Positions 24,885-32,836 of a stretch of 42,985 bases of DNA are shown here, piece after piece (the first letter of the stretch is position 1; each line of letters begins with the position of its first letter). Below the pieces are notes generated by a model. It was not told the origin of the DNA. It saw only the letters and a program-made list of their open reading frames with translations, and did not search any database. Position numbers and translations under genes: made by a program. The stretch comes from Limiplasma sp964504385 (lineage in GTDB: Bacteria > Bacillota > Clostridia > Christensenellales > Aristaeellaceae), in contig CAZDEF010000014.1 in NCBI GenBank assembly GCA_964504385.1, positions 1-42,985 on the forward strand, written 5' to 3'.

Positions 24885-26462
24885 GTGAAAAAGTCTCTCC
24901 GGTTTCTTTTCAGCGTTATGCTGTGCGCGACGCTACTTCTGTCTGCAGTACCTGTGCAGGCCGAAGAAACCACCAAGGGCGAACTGTGGCTGACGGATGA
25001 GAAAATTACTCTGACTTTCTGGTATCCGATCAATGCTTCCAGCTTCTTCTCCGACGGCGTTTCTTCGTTTGCTGACACGGATGTGTTCAAATGGATGGAA
25101 GAACAAACCAATGTCCATGTTGAGTTTATCCATCCTGCCAACAGCACCGAGGCTGAATCTTTCAACCTGCTGTTTGCGGATGATCGTATGCCGGATCTGG
25201 TTTTTAACAGCGGCACCTACAGCTACTCCGAAGGTGCTGAAGCAGCTGTGGAAGATGGCTACTATCTCCGCCTGAATGAACTGATGGAGGAGTATGCTCC
25301 GCACTATATGCAGGTGATGGCCGACAACCCCGTCATTGCGAAGGATACTGCCACCGATAGCGGATTGCGCTGGAGCTTCAATTTCATTTACAGTAATGGC
25401 GGCAAGCGGGCTAACTTTGGTCCTGCCCTGCGCAAGGACTTCTTGGAGAAGACGGGTTTGGATATGCCTGTCACCTATGATGATTGGCACAATGTACTGG
25501 TAGCTTTCAAAGAATTGGGCGTGGATTACCCGCTGCTCCTGAACTATGCTGGTTCTTGCGATTACGATGGTTGGATGGCCGGTTATAATGTATGCACCAA
25601 CTTCTTCCAGCAGGACGGTGTTGCCAAGTTCGGGCCTATTGAGGATGGCTATGGTGAATATGTAAACATGATGGCTCAGTGGTACAAAGAAGGACTGATC
25701 TATCCTGACTTTGCGCTTCAGAGCACCGCGGCTGAACCGCCGGAGGATCTGGTTCTGAACGACCGCATCGGTGCGTGGGCAACCTTTGCTTCTTGGAGCG
25801 GCACAGACTATTATGTCAGCTGCGGCGCGACCAACCCCGAGTTCAATCTGGTCGGCGTGTCCCATCCTGTTGTGAATGCGGGTGATGAGACGCATCTTCG
25901 CTGCCAGGATACGGTCGTGAAGTCTGACTGCGTTGTTGTTTCTGCCGACTGTGAATATCCGGAAATCGCTGTAAAGTGGCTCGACATTTTCTACAATCCC
26001 GATTATGCATGGATTTTCAACTATGGACTGCGTGAAGGAGAATCCTATGTGCGCGATGCTGACGGCACGCTGCACTGGGGTGATCTGATCAACCACAACG
26101 AAGAAGGCATCACCAAGAACCAGGCTCGTTGCAAGTATACTACGACCAATGCGCTGTATGAGGATTACAGTCGAGTGATGGGCTCTTGGACACCTGTCCA
26201 GCTGGAAAGCCAGCAGGCTTGGCTGACCGGCAAGGACGATTGGGTCATCTCCGATAAGCTGACGCCCACCGCCGATGAAAACCGCGAGATGAGCGTGCTG
26301 ATGGAAGACATCAAGACCTTCGTGCTGGAAGAGACCACCAAGATGATCATGGGCACCAGCTCCTATACTTTCGAGACCTTCCGTCAGAAACTGATGGATA
26401 TGGGTATCGAGCAGGCGTTGGTCATTGAACAGATGGCTTTGGATCGCTACAACGCCCGTTGA
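24885..26462 (+). CDS. ABC transporter solute-binding protein, large CUT1 type
   Basis: A 525-residue secreted receptor. The signal peptide (KKSLRFLFSV..., hydrophobic core, VQA before EE, cleavage after about residue 26) has no lipobox cysteine at the cleavage site. The mature part is long, like the LplA/YtcQ group that works with LplB/LplC-type permeases; TFWYPIN, VEFIHPANSTEAESFNLLFA and DDRMPDLVFNSG match the opening of that fold. The start is GTG 24885 with GAAGGAGGT six bases upstream. Two permease genes follow, separated by a strong hairpin. The ligand is unknown; this group often takes up plant or host polysaccharide fragments. Confidence 0.92.
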   Translation: MKKSLRFLFSVMLCATLLLSAVPVQAEETTKGELWLTDEKITLTFWYPINASSFFSDGVSSFADTDVFKWMEEQTNVHVEFIHPANSTEAESFNLLFADDRMPDLVFNSGTYSYSEGAEAAVEDGYYLRLNELMEEYAPHYMQVMADNPVIAKDTATDSGLRWSFNFIYSNGGKRANFGPALRKDFLEKTGLDMPVTYDDWHNVLVAFKELGVDYPLLLNYAGSCDYDGWMAGYNVCTNFFQQDGVAKFGPIEDGYGEYVNMMAQWYKEGLIYPDFALQSTAAEPPEDLVLNDRIGAWATFASWSGTDYYVSCGATNPEFNLVGVSHPVVNAGDETHLRCQDTVVKSDCVVVSADCEYPEIAVKWLDIFYNPDYAWIFNYGLREGESYVRDADGTLHWGDLINHNEEGITKNQARCKYTTTNALYEDYSRVMGSWTPVQLESQQAWLTGKDDWVISDKLTPTADENREMSVLMEDIKTFVLEETTKMIMGTSSYTFETFRQKLMDMGIEQALVIEQMALDRYNAR

Positions 26463-26475
26463 TGAGCTTGTAAGT

Positions 26476-26513
26476 AGCGGATGCGTTTGCTCACCGCAGC
26501 AAACGCATCCGCT
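26476..26513 (+). terminator. Hairpin between binding-protein and permease genes
   Basis: A perfect 16-bp stem (26476-26491 with 26498-26513) with a 6-nt loop is followed by CTCTTTTTCC. It sits 14 bp after the binding-protein stop codon, inside an otherwise continuous operon. It looks like a real intrinsic terminator, so it probably works as a partial one that leaves more binding-protein than permease mRNA. Confidence 0.8.
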
Positions 26514-26559
26514 CTCTTTTTCCACTGAGATGTAAGATGATACTTTGAAGGAGGCCCCC

Positions 26560-27513
26560 ATGACCACGAACCCCAACACTGTGAACGCTGTTTTGCAACC
26601 CAGCTTCGCACGGCGATTGAAGAACGACCTGCGCCGCAATTGGGTTGTTTACATGATGCTGCTGCCTGTAATCGTGTTCTTTTTCATTTTCAACTATCTG
26701 CCCATGGCGGGCCTTCTGATGGCCTTCGAAAACTTCAAAATCAAACTTGGTTTTTTCCGTAGCCCGTGGGTAGGACTGGACAATTTCAAACGCTTTTTCA
26801 GCAGCATCTATTTTGGACGCCTTTTGCGCAATACTGTAATGATCGGTCTGAAAGATATTCTCTATACGTTTCCTGCAACGATTATTTTTGCATTGCTCCT
26901 GAATGAAGTTCACAATCGCTACTTCAAAAAGGTTGTTCAGACGATTTCGTATCTGCCGTATTTTATATCGTTGGTTGTTGTTTGTGGAATGGTGATGGAT
27001 TTCACCCAAGAGGGAAGCGCCATCAGTCGCCTTGTGGGCATTTTCTCCGGAAAGCAAGAGTCACTTTTGACGAATCCGGCATATTTCCAAGAGATCTTTG
27101 TTATTTCAGGAATCTGGCAAGGATTGGGATACGGCGCGATCGTCTATCTTTCTGCACTTGGTTCCATTGATCAGGAATTGTATGAAGCAGCACGAATGGA
27201 TGGCGCTAACCGCTGGCAGCAGACATGGCACATCACCCTGCCGGGATTGGCTTCTACCTGCATTATAATGCTGATTATGAAGATCGGCAGCTTTATGAGC
27301 GTAAATTACCAGAAAATTATTCTGTTGTACTCGTCTGCTACCTATGAAACAGCAGACGTCATTACAAGTTATGTGTACCGAGTTTCACTGGCGAAGGGAT
27401 CCGATTACAGCTTTGGCGCGGCAGTTGGTTTGTTCAACTCTGCAGTCAACCTGATCTTTGTGGTACTGACGAACTACATCAGTCGCAAAGCGACGGAAAC
27501 CAGTTTGTGGTAA
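26560..27513 (+). CDS. ABC transporter permease, LplB/YteP type
   Basis: A 317-residue membrane protein with about six helices. It shows the features of LplB-like permeases: the N-terminal NWVVYMMLLPVIVFFFIFNY followed by PMAGLLMAFENFK, and the ATPase-docking loop YEAARMDGANRWQQTWHITLP. The ATG at 26560 is preceded by GAAGGAG; an upstream TTG at 26545 overlaps that ribosome site and is not used. It forms the channel with the next gene's product. The GC content is low compared with the rest of the window. Confidence 0.93.
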   Translation: MTTNPNTVNAVLQPSFARRLKNDLRRNWVVYMMLLPVIVFFFIFNYLPMAGLLMAFENFKIKLGFFRSPWVGLDNFKRFFSSIYFGRLLRNTVMIGLKDILYTFPATIIFALLLNEVHNRYFKKVVQTISYLPYFISLVVVCGMVMDFTQEGSAISRLVGIFSGKQESLLTNPAYFQEIFVISGIWQGLGYGAIVYLSALGSIDQELYEAARMDGANRWQQTWHITLPGLASTCIIMLIMKIGSFMSVNYQKIILLYSSATYETADVITSYVYRVSLAKGSDYSFGAAVGLFNSAVNLIFVVLTNYISRKATETSLW

Positions 27514-27529
27514 GAAGGAGAAGAGCGTC

Positions 27530-28408
27530 ATGAATACACGCGGAGAAAAAATATTTGGATTCTTCAATACCATCATTCTGAGCCTTATTGCCTTGGCATG
27601 TTTGGTTCCGGTCTGGCATGTGCTGTGCTGCTCCTTGAGCGAGCCGACACTGCTAAACGCGAACCGTGGCACTGTGCTGTGGCCGCTGGGCACATGGACT
27701 TTTTTAGGCTATGAAAAAGTATTCAAAACCAGTTATATTCTGCGGGGCTATCTCAACACGGTCTATTATGTTATTTTGGGAACCACAATCGGTTTGGTGC
27801 TGAATTGCTTGGCTGCCTATGGATTGTCGAGAAAAAACCTGATGCTGAAAAAACCGATCAATTTCTTCATTACGTTTACGATGCTTTTTAACGGTGGACT
27901 GGTTCCCACCTATATGGTTGTCAGAGATCTGAAAATGCTGAATACCATTTGGGCTATCGTGCTGCCGCTTTGCGTATCTGTCTTTAATATCATGATTATG
28001 CGCACTTCCTTCAGCAATATTCCGGATGCTTTGGCAGAAGCTGCACAAATTGATGGCGCAGGCCATATGCGCATTCTGGTACAGGTGGTGCTGCCAGTCA
28101 GTAAATCCATTATTGCAGTTGTAGCACTGTTTTATGTTGTGCAGAACTGGAACTCGTGGTTCCACAGTGCACTGTACATCAAAGACCGCGAGCTTTATCC
28201 GCTGCAGCTGTGGCTTCGCGAAATTGTCATTGCTGAGACGAACAGCGTGATCGAAGCGGATTCGGCCGATGCGGGTCTCATCAATCAAACCAAGGCTTTG
28301 ATAAAATACTGTGTGATCGTGATTGCGATTCTTCCCATGATGATTGCGTATCCTTTTGTGCAAAAATACTTTGTCACGGGCGTGATGATCGGCTCTGTCA
28401 AGGGATAA
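27530..28408 (+). CDS. Carbohydrate ABC transporter permease, LplC/YtcP type
   Basis: A 292-residue membrane protein with six predicted helices and the docking loop AEAAQIDGAGHMRILVQVVLP. The TMLFNGGLVPTYMVV segment is characteristic of LplC-like permeases. It starts 16 bp after the previous gene with AGGAG upstream of the ATG. No ATPase gene follows; a strong terminator ends the operon, so a shared ATPase is needed. Local GC is around 40 percent in its first part. Confidence 0.93.
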   Translation: MNTRGEKIFGFFNTIILSLIALACLVPVWHVLCCSLSEPTLLNANRGTVLWPLGTWTFLGYEKVFKTSYILRGYLNTVYYVILGTTIGLVLNCLAAYGLSRKNLMLKKPINFFITFTMLFNGGLVPTYMVVRDLKMLNTIWAIVLPLCVSVFNIMIMRTSFSNIPDALAEAAQIDGAGHMRILVQVVLPVSKSIIAVVALFYVVQNWNSWFHSALYIKDRELYPLQLWLREIVIAETNSVIEADSADAGLINQTKALIKYCVIVIAILPMMIAYPFVQKYFVTGVMIGSVKG

Positions 28409-28420
28409 TGTTGAAATGAA

Positions 28421-28467
28421 AAAAGCCTCCCCTTTAAACCAAACGAAGGTTCAAAGGGGAGGCTTTT
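28421..28467. terminator. Bidirectional terminator
   Basis: 20-nt arms (28421-28440 and 28448-28467) pair with a single wobble. A run ending in AAAA on the left and TTTT on the right serves both the + strand permease operon and the - strand CD1247-type gene, whose stop codon is 9 bp away. Confidence 0.9.
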
Positions 28468-28475
28468 AAGATATG

Positions 28476-28940
28476 TTACTCTTCCTCGCCGTCTTCGTCC
28501 TCGTCGGGCATGTCGGTGAAGAAGGGGGTGCCGCAGTGCGCGCAGATGGGGCTCTTGTCGTAGTCGATATCGGAAGCCATCAGCACCACGTCCTTGCCGC
28601 AGTTGGGGCATTCGAAGGACAGGGCTTCAAACTCCTCGTGCTCTTCTTCGTCGCAATCGCAGTCGCAATCACAGTCGTCATCGTCGCAGTCGCAGCAGTC
28701 GCACTCTTCGTCTTCGTCGCCGAAGAGAACGTCTTCCATGTCGGCCAGATCAGAGTCCAGATCTTCCACATAGGCTTCCATTTCGCCCATGTCCTCATCC
28801 AGCTCGGTGATCTTGTCGGCCATCTCGTCCATCAGGTTCAGCATTTCCAGCAGCAGACGGTTTTCGTTCTTTTCATTGTTCAGGCCCATGCCGTCCGCCA
28901 AGCCGCGCAGATACGCGGCGCGATCCTTCAGATTGCTCAT
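28476..28940 (-). CDS. CD1247-type zinc-ribbon protein with Cys-Asp run
   Basis: A 154-residue acidic protein. The N-terminus (LKDRAAYLRGLADGMGL, then a helical stretch to about residue 75) matches the CD1247 N-terminal domain seen in many Clostridia, of unknown function. Residues 80-96 are almost only Cys and Asp (eight Cys at 80, 82, 83, 85, 90, 92, 94, 96). The C-terminal part has two CxxC pairs, CPNC (111, 114) and CAHC (133, 136), which form a zinc ribbon. AGGAG lies six bases before the ATG. It is the last gene of the peptidase-EF-P operon, 26 bp after efp. The Cys-Asp run, coded by a GTCGCA-like repeat on the + strand, could bind metal; this is inference. Confidence 0.85.
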   Translation of the reverse strand: MSNLKDRAAYLRGLADGMGLNNEKNENRLLLEMLNLMDEMADKITELDEDMGEMEAYVEDLDSDLADMEDVLFGDEDEECDCCDCDDDDCDCDCDCDEEEHEEFEALSFECPNCGKDVVLMASDIDYDKSPICAHCGTPFFTDMPDEDEDGEEE

Positions 28941-28966
28941 TGATTTCTCCTTAGCTTACAGCCAGA

Positions 28967-29524
28967 TTAGCAGCGCTCCATATATTCGCCGGAGCGGGTG
29001 TCGATGCGGATATGGTCACCGGTGTTGATGAACAGGGGCACCTGCAGGGTGAAGCCGGTTTCGATGGTGGCGGGCTTGTAGGTGTTGGAAGCGGTATCGC
29101 CCTTGAAGCCGGGTTCGGTGTCGGTGACTTCCATTTCAACGAAGTTGGGGGCGGCCACGCTGAAAGCGCTGCCCTTGAAGAACTTCATGGTCACGTTGGT
29201 GCCTTCCTTCACGAAGGGGATGGCGTCTTCCACCTGGTCGTGATTCAGCGGCAGCTGCTCATAGGTTTCCACATCCATGAAGTAGTACAGTTCGCCGTCG
29301 TTGTACACATACTGCATTTCCTTGGTTTCCACGATGGCGCGGGGCATCTTGTCGGTGGGGTTGAAGCTGCGCTCGATCACGGCGCCGGTCATGATATTCT
29401 TGAGCTTGGTGCGCACAAAGGCAGCGCCCTTGCCGGGCTTGACGTGCTGGAAGTCCACGATGTTCCACACGCCGCCGTCCCATTCTACAGTAATGCCCTT
29501 ACGGAAATCGCCAGCAGTAATCAT
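28967..29524 (-). CDS. efp: Translation elongation factor P
   Basis: A 185-residue protein that binds between the P and E sites of the ribosome and relieves stalling at polyproline. It has three beta-barrel domains of normal length. The tip loop reads HVKPGKGAAFVR, with K32 as the residue modified in many bacteria; no modification enzyme is encoded nearby. The C-terminal GDHIRIDTRSGEYMER is diagnostic of EF-P. It stands between the M24 peptidase and the CD1247-type gene, the order known from other Firmicutes where peptidase-efp lies close to spoIIIA. Confidence 0.97.
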   Translation of the reverse strand: MITAGDFRKGITVEWDGGVWNIVDFQHVKPGKGAAFVRTKLKNIMTGAVIERSFNPTDKMPRAIVETKEMQYVYNDGELYYFMDVETYEQLPLNHDQVEDAIPFVKEGTNVTMKFFKGSAFSVAAPNFVEMEVTDTEPGFKGDTASNTYKPATIETGFTLQVPLFINTGDHIRIDTRSGEYMERC

Positions 29525-29583
29525 TGTTTGTATCCTCCTCAGTTTTGATGGTGGTGGTGAAGTGCCTCCGGCGCGTGCCGGTG

Positions 29584-30654
29584 TTACAGGATGATCAGTT
29601 CGCGGGTGGGCAGGGTGAGCGCCTCGCAGCCGTCCTCGCGCACGATGACGGAGTTTTCAATGCGCACGCCGCCCACGCCGGGCAGGTAAATACCCGGTTC
29701 CACCGTCATCACCTGACCTGCCTTCAGAATGCTGGTACAGGTCTGGTTGAAACGGGGGTTCTCGTGGATATCGATACCCAGAGAATGGCCAAGGCCGTGG
29801 CCGAAGCGGCCTTCATAGCCCTTGGAATAGATGTAATCGCGTGCGATGGCGTCGATGTCGCGGCAGCATTTTCCGGCAGCCACGGCGTCCTGCGCCATCT
29901 TCTGCGCATCCAGTACGATCTGATAGACCTTGCGCATCTCGTCGGAGGGCTCGCCCAGCGCGACGGTGCGGGTCATATCGGCGCAGTAGTTCCCCACGCG
30001 TGCGCCAAAGTCAAAGGTGATCATGTCGCCGCGGCGGAGCTTGTAGTCGCCGGGAACCGCATGGGGCAGGGAACCGTTCACGCCCGCAGCGGCAATGGTG
30101 GAAAACGCCAGCCCCTTGGAACCATGCGTGAGCATGTCGAAATCCAGCATCAGGGCCAGTTTCTTTTCGGTCACGCCCTCCTTGATGTTGGGAAGCAGGC
30201 GCTCAAAGGCGTCGCCGGTCAGCTTGCAGGCCTGAGCGATCAGGCTCAGTTCCTGCTCGTCCTTCACCTCGCGCAGCTGCTCCACCGCGCCGCCCACGCT
30301 CTTCCATTCCACACCGGGAATGTGCTTGCGGCAGTTTTCAAAGGTGCGGACAGTGACGTAATCGTCTTCATAATACAGCGTGTCGATGCCAGCTTCACGG
30401 CACAGCTCGCCCACGATGGCCTCGTGGCTGCGGCCGACTTCCGTCATGTGTACCTGATAATCCGGCGATTCTCTTTCCGCCTGTTCGGTGTAGCGGAAGT
30501 CCGTCACGATGGCACGGTGCTGATGGGTGATCAGCACAAGGCCTTCGCCCAGATAGCCAGACAGGTAAAACATGTTGCTGGGATTGTACACCAGAACGCC
30601 CTCGCGCTCGCTGAGGTTCATCGAGGCGAGCAGATTCGTTGCTCGTTCAGTCAC
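29584..30654 (-). CDS. Xaa-Pro aminopeptidase, M24 family
   Basis: A 356-residue cytoplasmic metallopeptidase that removes N-terminal residues preceding proline. The N-terminal creatinase-like domain (about 1-125) is followed by the pita-bread fold with its metal ligands: ITFDFGARVGNYCADMTRT (two Asp), GHGLGHSLGIDIHE (His), VEPGIY (Glu) and GGVRIENSV (Glu). The length is normal for the PepQ/YqhT group. The start is GTG 30654 with GAGGGA five bases upstream; no ATG fits better. First gene of an operon with efp and the CD1247-type gene. Confidence 0.93.
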   Translation of the reverse strand: MTERATNLLASMNLSEREGVLVYNPSNMFYLSGYLGEGLVLITHQHRAIVTDFRYTEQAERESPDYQVHMTEVGRSHEAIVGELCREAGIDTLYYEDDYVTVRTFENCRKHIPGVEWKSVGGAVEQLREVKDEQELSLIAQACKLTGDAFERLLPNIKEGVTEKKLALMLDFDMLTHGSKGLAFSTIAAAGVNGSLPHAVPGDYKLRRGDMITFDFGARVGNYCADMTRTVALGEPSDEMRKVYQIVLDAQKMAQDAVAAGKCCRDIDAIARDYIYSKGYEGRFGHGLGHSLGIDIHENPRFNQTCTSILKAGQVMTVEPGIYLPGVGGVRIENSVIVREDGCEALTLPTRELIIL

Positions 30655-30697
30655 AATAATCCCTCACAATCATTGTTTTGGCACATAGCCATGTTTC

Positions 30698-30706
30698 ATT
30701 GTATCA
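30698..30706 (-). promoter_or_regulatory. Extended -10 promoter of the peptidase-efp operon
   Basis: On the - strand TGATACAAT forms an extended -10 (TG-n-TACAAT). The -35 region is poor, which the TG extension can offset. The GTG start lies 43 bp downstream. Confidence 0.5.
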
Positions 30707-30795
30707 TAAATCATGGGTAAGCGCCACATTTTTTTGTATTTTTGCATTTTTGCATTTCTTACATTCAAAAAACAGGGGACGCAGGTCTGTAAATG

Positions 30796-30804
30796 TGCTA
30801 TGAT
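30796..30804 (+). promoter_or_regulatory. Extended -10 promoter of the ferredoxin-like gene
   Basis: TGCTATGAT (TG-n-TATGAT) lies 32 bp before the ATG at 30837. There is no recognisable -35. It is divergent from the peptidase promoter about 90 bp away. Confidence 0.4.
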
Positions 30805-30836
30805 GAATGCATCAGCCAGTGCAGGAGGCTTGCCAG

Positions 30837-31592
30837 ATGAAAGTGTATCAGATTTGCTTCAGCCCCACAGGCGGCACGCGCCGCGTGGCCGGGCTGCTGT
30901 GCCGCGGCATGGGCGCGCGGCCGGAGACCATTGACCTGATGAGGCATGTGGGGCCGTTGTTTTTTTCGCAGGAGGATCTGTGTGTGATCGCGGTGCCGGT
31001 ATATGGCGGACGAGCGCCGCAGGCGGCGCTGCGGGGGCTGCGCGTGATGAAGGGGAACGGCATCCCTACCGTGCTGGTGGCTGTGTACGGCAACCGCGCC
31101 ACGGAGGACGCGCTGCTGGAATTGCGCGATGAAACGTGGGCCTGCGGTTTTCACTGCGTGGCCGCAGTGGAAGCGGCGGCGCAGCATTCGCTCCTGCCGC
31201 GCCTTGGCGCGGGGCGTCCGGACCGCGCGGATGAAGAGGAACTGATGGGATTTGGCCGACAGATCTTGACCAAGTGGGAATCAGGCGATGACAGCGAACC
31301 GGAGAAGATCCCGGGCCGCCGGCCGTTTCGGGAGGATCGCGGCATAGCCATGTATCCAAGAGCCAACCCGCGCTGCGGACACTGCGGCCTGTGTGCGCGC
31401 GAATGCCCTGTACAGGCCATTCCGCGCGATGAGCTCAACAAGGTGGACAAGCGTAAATGCATTGCCTGCATGCACTGTGTCTCTGTCTGCCCCAACCATG
31501 CGCGCAGTGTGAACGGCCTGCTGGTGAAAGCGACTGAGCACCGGCTCAAGGAATGCTGCACGGTTCGTCAGCCCAATCGGCTGTATTTGTAA
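30837..31592 (+). CDS. Flavodoxin-like protein with two 4Fe-4S clusters (EFR1 type)
   Basis: A 251-residue cytoplasmic redox protein. Residues 1-150 read as a flavodoxin-like fold (YQICFSPTGGTRRVAGLL as FMN phosphate loop; VPVYGGRAPQAAL). The C-terminal part has two ferredoxin motifs, CGHCGLCARECP from C180 and CIACMHCVSVCP from C208, ending in a basic tail. This is the domain order of EFR1-family ferrodoxins, common in anaerobic Clostridia; their electron partners are mostly unknown. The ATG at 30837 has CAGGAGG eight bases upstream. The next gene starts 10 bp behind the stop, so they form a short operon. Confidence 0.88.
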   Translation: MKVYQICFSPTGGTRRVAGLLCRGMGARPETIDLMRHVGPLFFSQEDLCVIAVPVYGGRAPQAALRGLRVMKGNGIPTVLVAVYGNRATEDALLELRDETWACGFHCVAAVEAAAQHSLLPRLGAGRPDRADEEELMGFGRQILTKWESGDDSEPEKIPGRRPFREDRGIAMYPRANPRCGHCGLCARECPVQAIPRDELNKVDKRKCIACMHCVSVCPNHARSVNGLLVKATEHRLKECCTVRQPNRLYL

Positions 31593-31602
31593 GGAGACGC
31601 CC

Positions 31603-32037
31603 ATGAAACTATGGATTGATGCGGACGCATGTCCGGTGGTGAAGGAAGCGATCGCGGCTGCTGTGAAGCACGGGGTGGAGGTGACCCTTGTGTGCGACGA
31701 CGCGCATGTTATGCAGCGCGACGGCGCACGAACGGTGACAGTAGCCCGCGGTGCAGACAGCGCCGATCTGAAGCTGGTCAGCCTGCTGTCGCCCGGCGAC
31801 GCGGTGGTGACGCAGGATTACGGACTGGCGGCGCTGTGTCTGGCACGGAGAGCGAAAGTGATGGATCAGAACGGACGCGTGTATGACGATGACAACATCG
31901 ACTCACTGCTGGGGATGCGCCATTTGGCGGCTAAGGTGCGGCGCGGCGGCGGAAGACTGAAGGGGCCGCCGAAACGGGAAAAGCGGCAGAACGAGCAGTT
32001 TGTGCTCGCGCTGGAGCAGATGCTTTCGGAAAAGTGA
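31603..32037 (+). CDS. YaiI/YqxD family protein (UPF0178, DUF188)
   Basis: A 144-residue protein with the family's opening WIDADACPVVKEAI and the segments VTQDYGLAALCLARRA and MRHLAAKVRRGGGRLKGPPKR. The acidic residues (D6, D8 and the later DYG, DD) resemble a PIN-like nuclease site, and RNA or DNA cleavage has been suggested for the family; the role is not established. AAGGAG precedes the ATG. It is co-transcribed with the ferredoxin-like gene and ends in a terminator. Confidence 0.93.
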   Translation: MKLWIDADACPVVKEAIAAAVKHGVEVTLVCDDAHVMQRDGARTVTVARGADSADLKLVSLLSPGDAVVTQDYGLAALCLARRAKVMDQNGRVYDDDNIDSLLGMRHLAAKVRRGGGRLKGPPKREKRQNEQFVLALEQMLSEK

Positions 32038-32044
32038 ATGATAT

Positions 32045-32084
32045 AAAGGGGAGCGGTTCTGACCCAAAAGAGCCGCTCCCTTTT
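32045..32084 (+). terminator. Terminator after the YaiI/YqxD gene
   Basis: Arms 32045-32060 and 32069-32084 pair over about 15 bp with one wobble and an 8-nt loop, ending in TTTT. It separates the ferredoxin-YqxD unit from the transpeptidase-spoIIIA unit. Confidence 0.85.
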
Positions 32085-32085
32085 C

Positions 32086-32114
32086 GCATATCTGTCACCG
32101 TCCGCACATACAGT
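32086..32114 (+). promoter_or_regulatory. Candidate sigma-E promoter for transpeptidase and spoIIIA
   Basis: GCATATC (32086-32092) fits the sigma-E -35 consensus KMATATT at six of seven positions. CATACAGT (32107-32114) fits the -10 consensus CATACAHT at seven of eight. The spacer is 14 bp, as in B. subtilis. The site starts right behind a terminator and ends 23 bp before the transpeptidase ATG. There is no sigma-A-like alternative here. spoIIIA is a known sigma-E operon in B. subtilis. Confidence 0.65.
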
Positions 32115-32137
32115 GGGAAAACCGGGAGGTGAACAGG

Positions 32138-32809
32138 ATGCGGCGCATAGGGGTGGGACTGTGTGTGCTGATGCTGCTGTTTTCACAGGCCGCGGCGCAG
32201 GAAAGCGCGCAGCGCGCGAATGTGCCGCAGGGAAAATGGCTCTGGATTGATGTGCATCAAAAGTCGCTCACGCTCTATGAAGGCACCAACGTCCTGCGCC
32301 GCTATGTCATAGCCACCGGTACGGCTCAAACACCGTCGCCCATTGGCGTATACCGGATCACCAGCCGCTTTTCAGGCGAATTGGGCGGCTTTGGAACGCG
32401 TTTCTTAGGGCTGAATGTACCGTGGGGACAGTTCGGTATTCATGGCACGAACAAGCCGTCCAGCATCGGCAGCAATGCATCTCATGGCTGCATCCGCATG
32501 CATGTGAAGGACTCGGAGGAGCTGTACGCCCTTGTTGCCAACGGGGCGAAGGTGGTGCTGGAAGGCGGCCCCTATGGCATGCTGGATCAGGGCTTGCACA
32601 CGCTGCAGCCGGGCGACCGGGGCAGCCATGTATATGCTGTGCAAGCCCGCTTGCTGCAGCTGGGCTACGGCTATGAATGGCCGGACGGCGTGTACGGACA
32701 GGCCACGCAGCAGGCGGTGGCGCGCGCACGCAAAGCGCTGGGACTGGCGCAGAAGGACGAGGTGGATGCAGCCTTCTATCAGGCCATCGGTCTGATCCTG
32801 TTTGAATGA
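32138..32809 (+). CDS. Secreted L,D-transpeptidase (YkuD) with peptidoglycan-binding domain
   Basis: A 223-residue exported enzyme that makes 3-3 or related peptidoglycan cross-links. The signal peptide ends near AAA-QE (residue 20). The YkuD domain (about 33-145) carries IHGTN (H102) and SHGCIRMH (H116, catalytic C118, R120). The C-terminus is a PG_binding_1 domain (LQPGDRGSHVYAVQARLL, GVYGQATQQAV). I start at ATG 32138, with GGGAGG eight bases upstream; the in-frame GTG at 32129 overlaps that site. spoIIIAA begins 27 bp after the stop with no terminator, and a sigma-E-like promoter precedes the gene, so expression in the mother cell during sporulation and a role in spore peptidoglycan are likely but inferred. 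Confidence 0.93.
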   Translation: MRRIGVGLCVLMLLFSQAAAQESAQRANVPQGKWLWIDVHQKSLTLYEGTNVLRRYVIATGTAQTPSPIGVYRITSRFSGELGGFGTRFLGLNVPWGQFGIHGTNKPSSIGSNASHGCIRMHVKDSEELYALVANGAKVVLEGGPYGMLDQGLHTLQPGDRGSHVYAVQARLLQLGYGYEWPDGVYGQATQQAVARARKALGLAQKDEVDAAFYQAIGLILFE

Positions 32810-32836
32810 TCGCTTTAGTTAAGGAGGAGATACAGC

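Noticed and set aside
24933..26639. 568-codon - strand frame opposite the second binding protein
   Set aside because: It crosses a terminator hairpin and the start of the permease gene, and is antisense to a clear binding protein.
28653..28703. CRISPR or satellite array suggested by the repeated GTCGCA units
   Set aside because: The repeat is only about 50 bp, in frame, and codes for the Cys-Asp run of a recognisable protein; there are no spacers.
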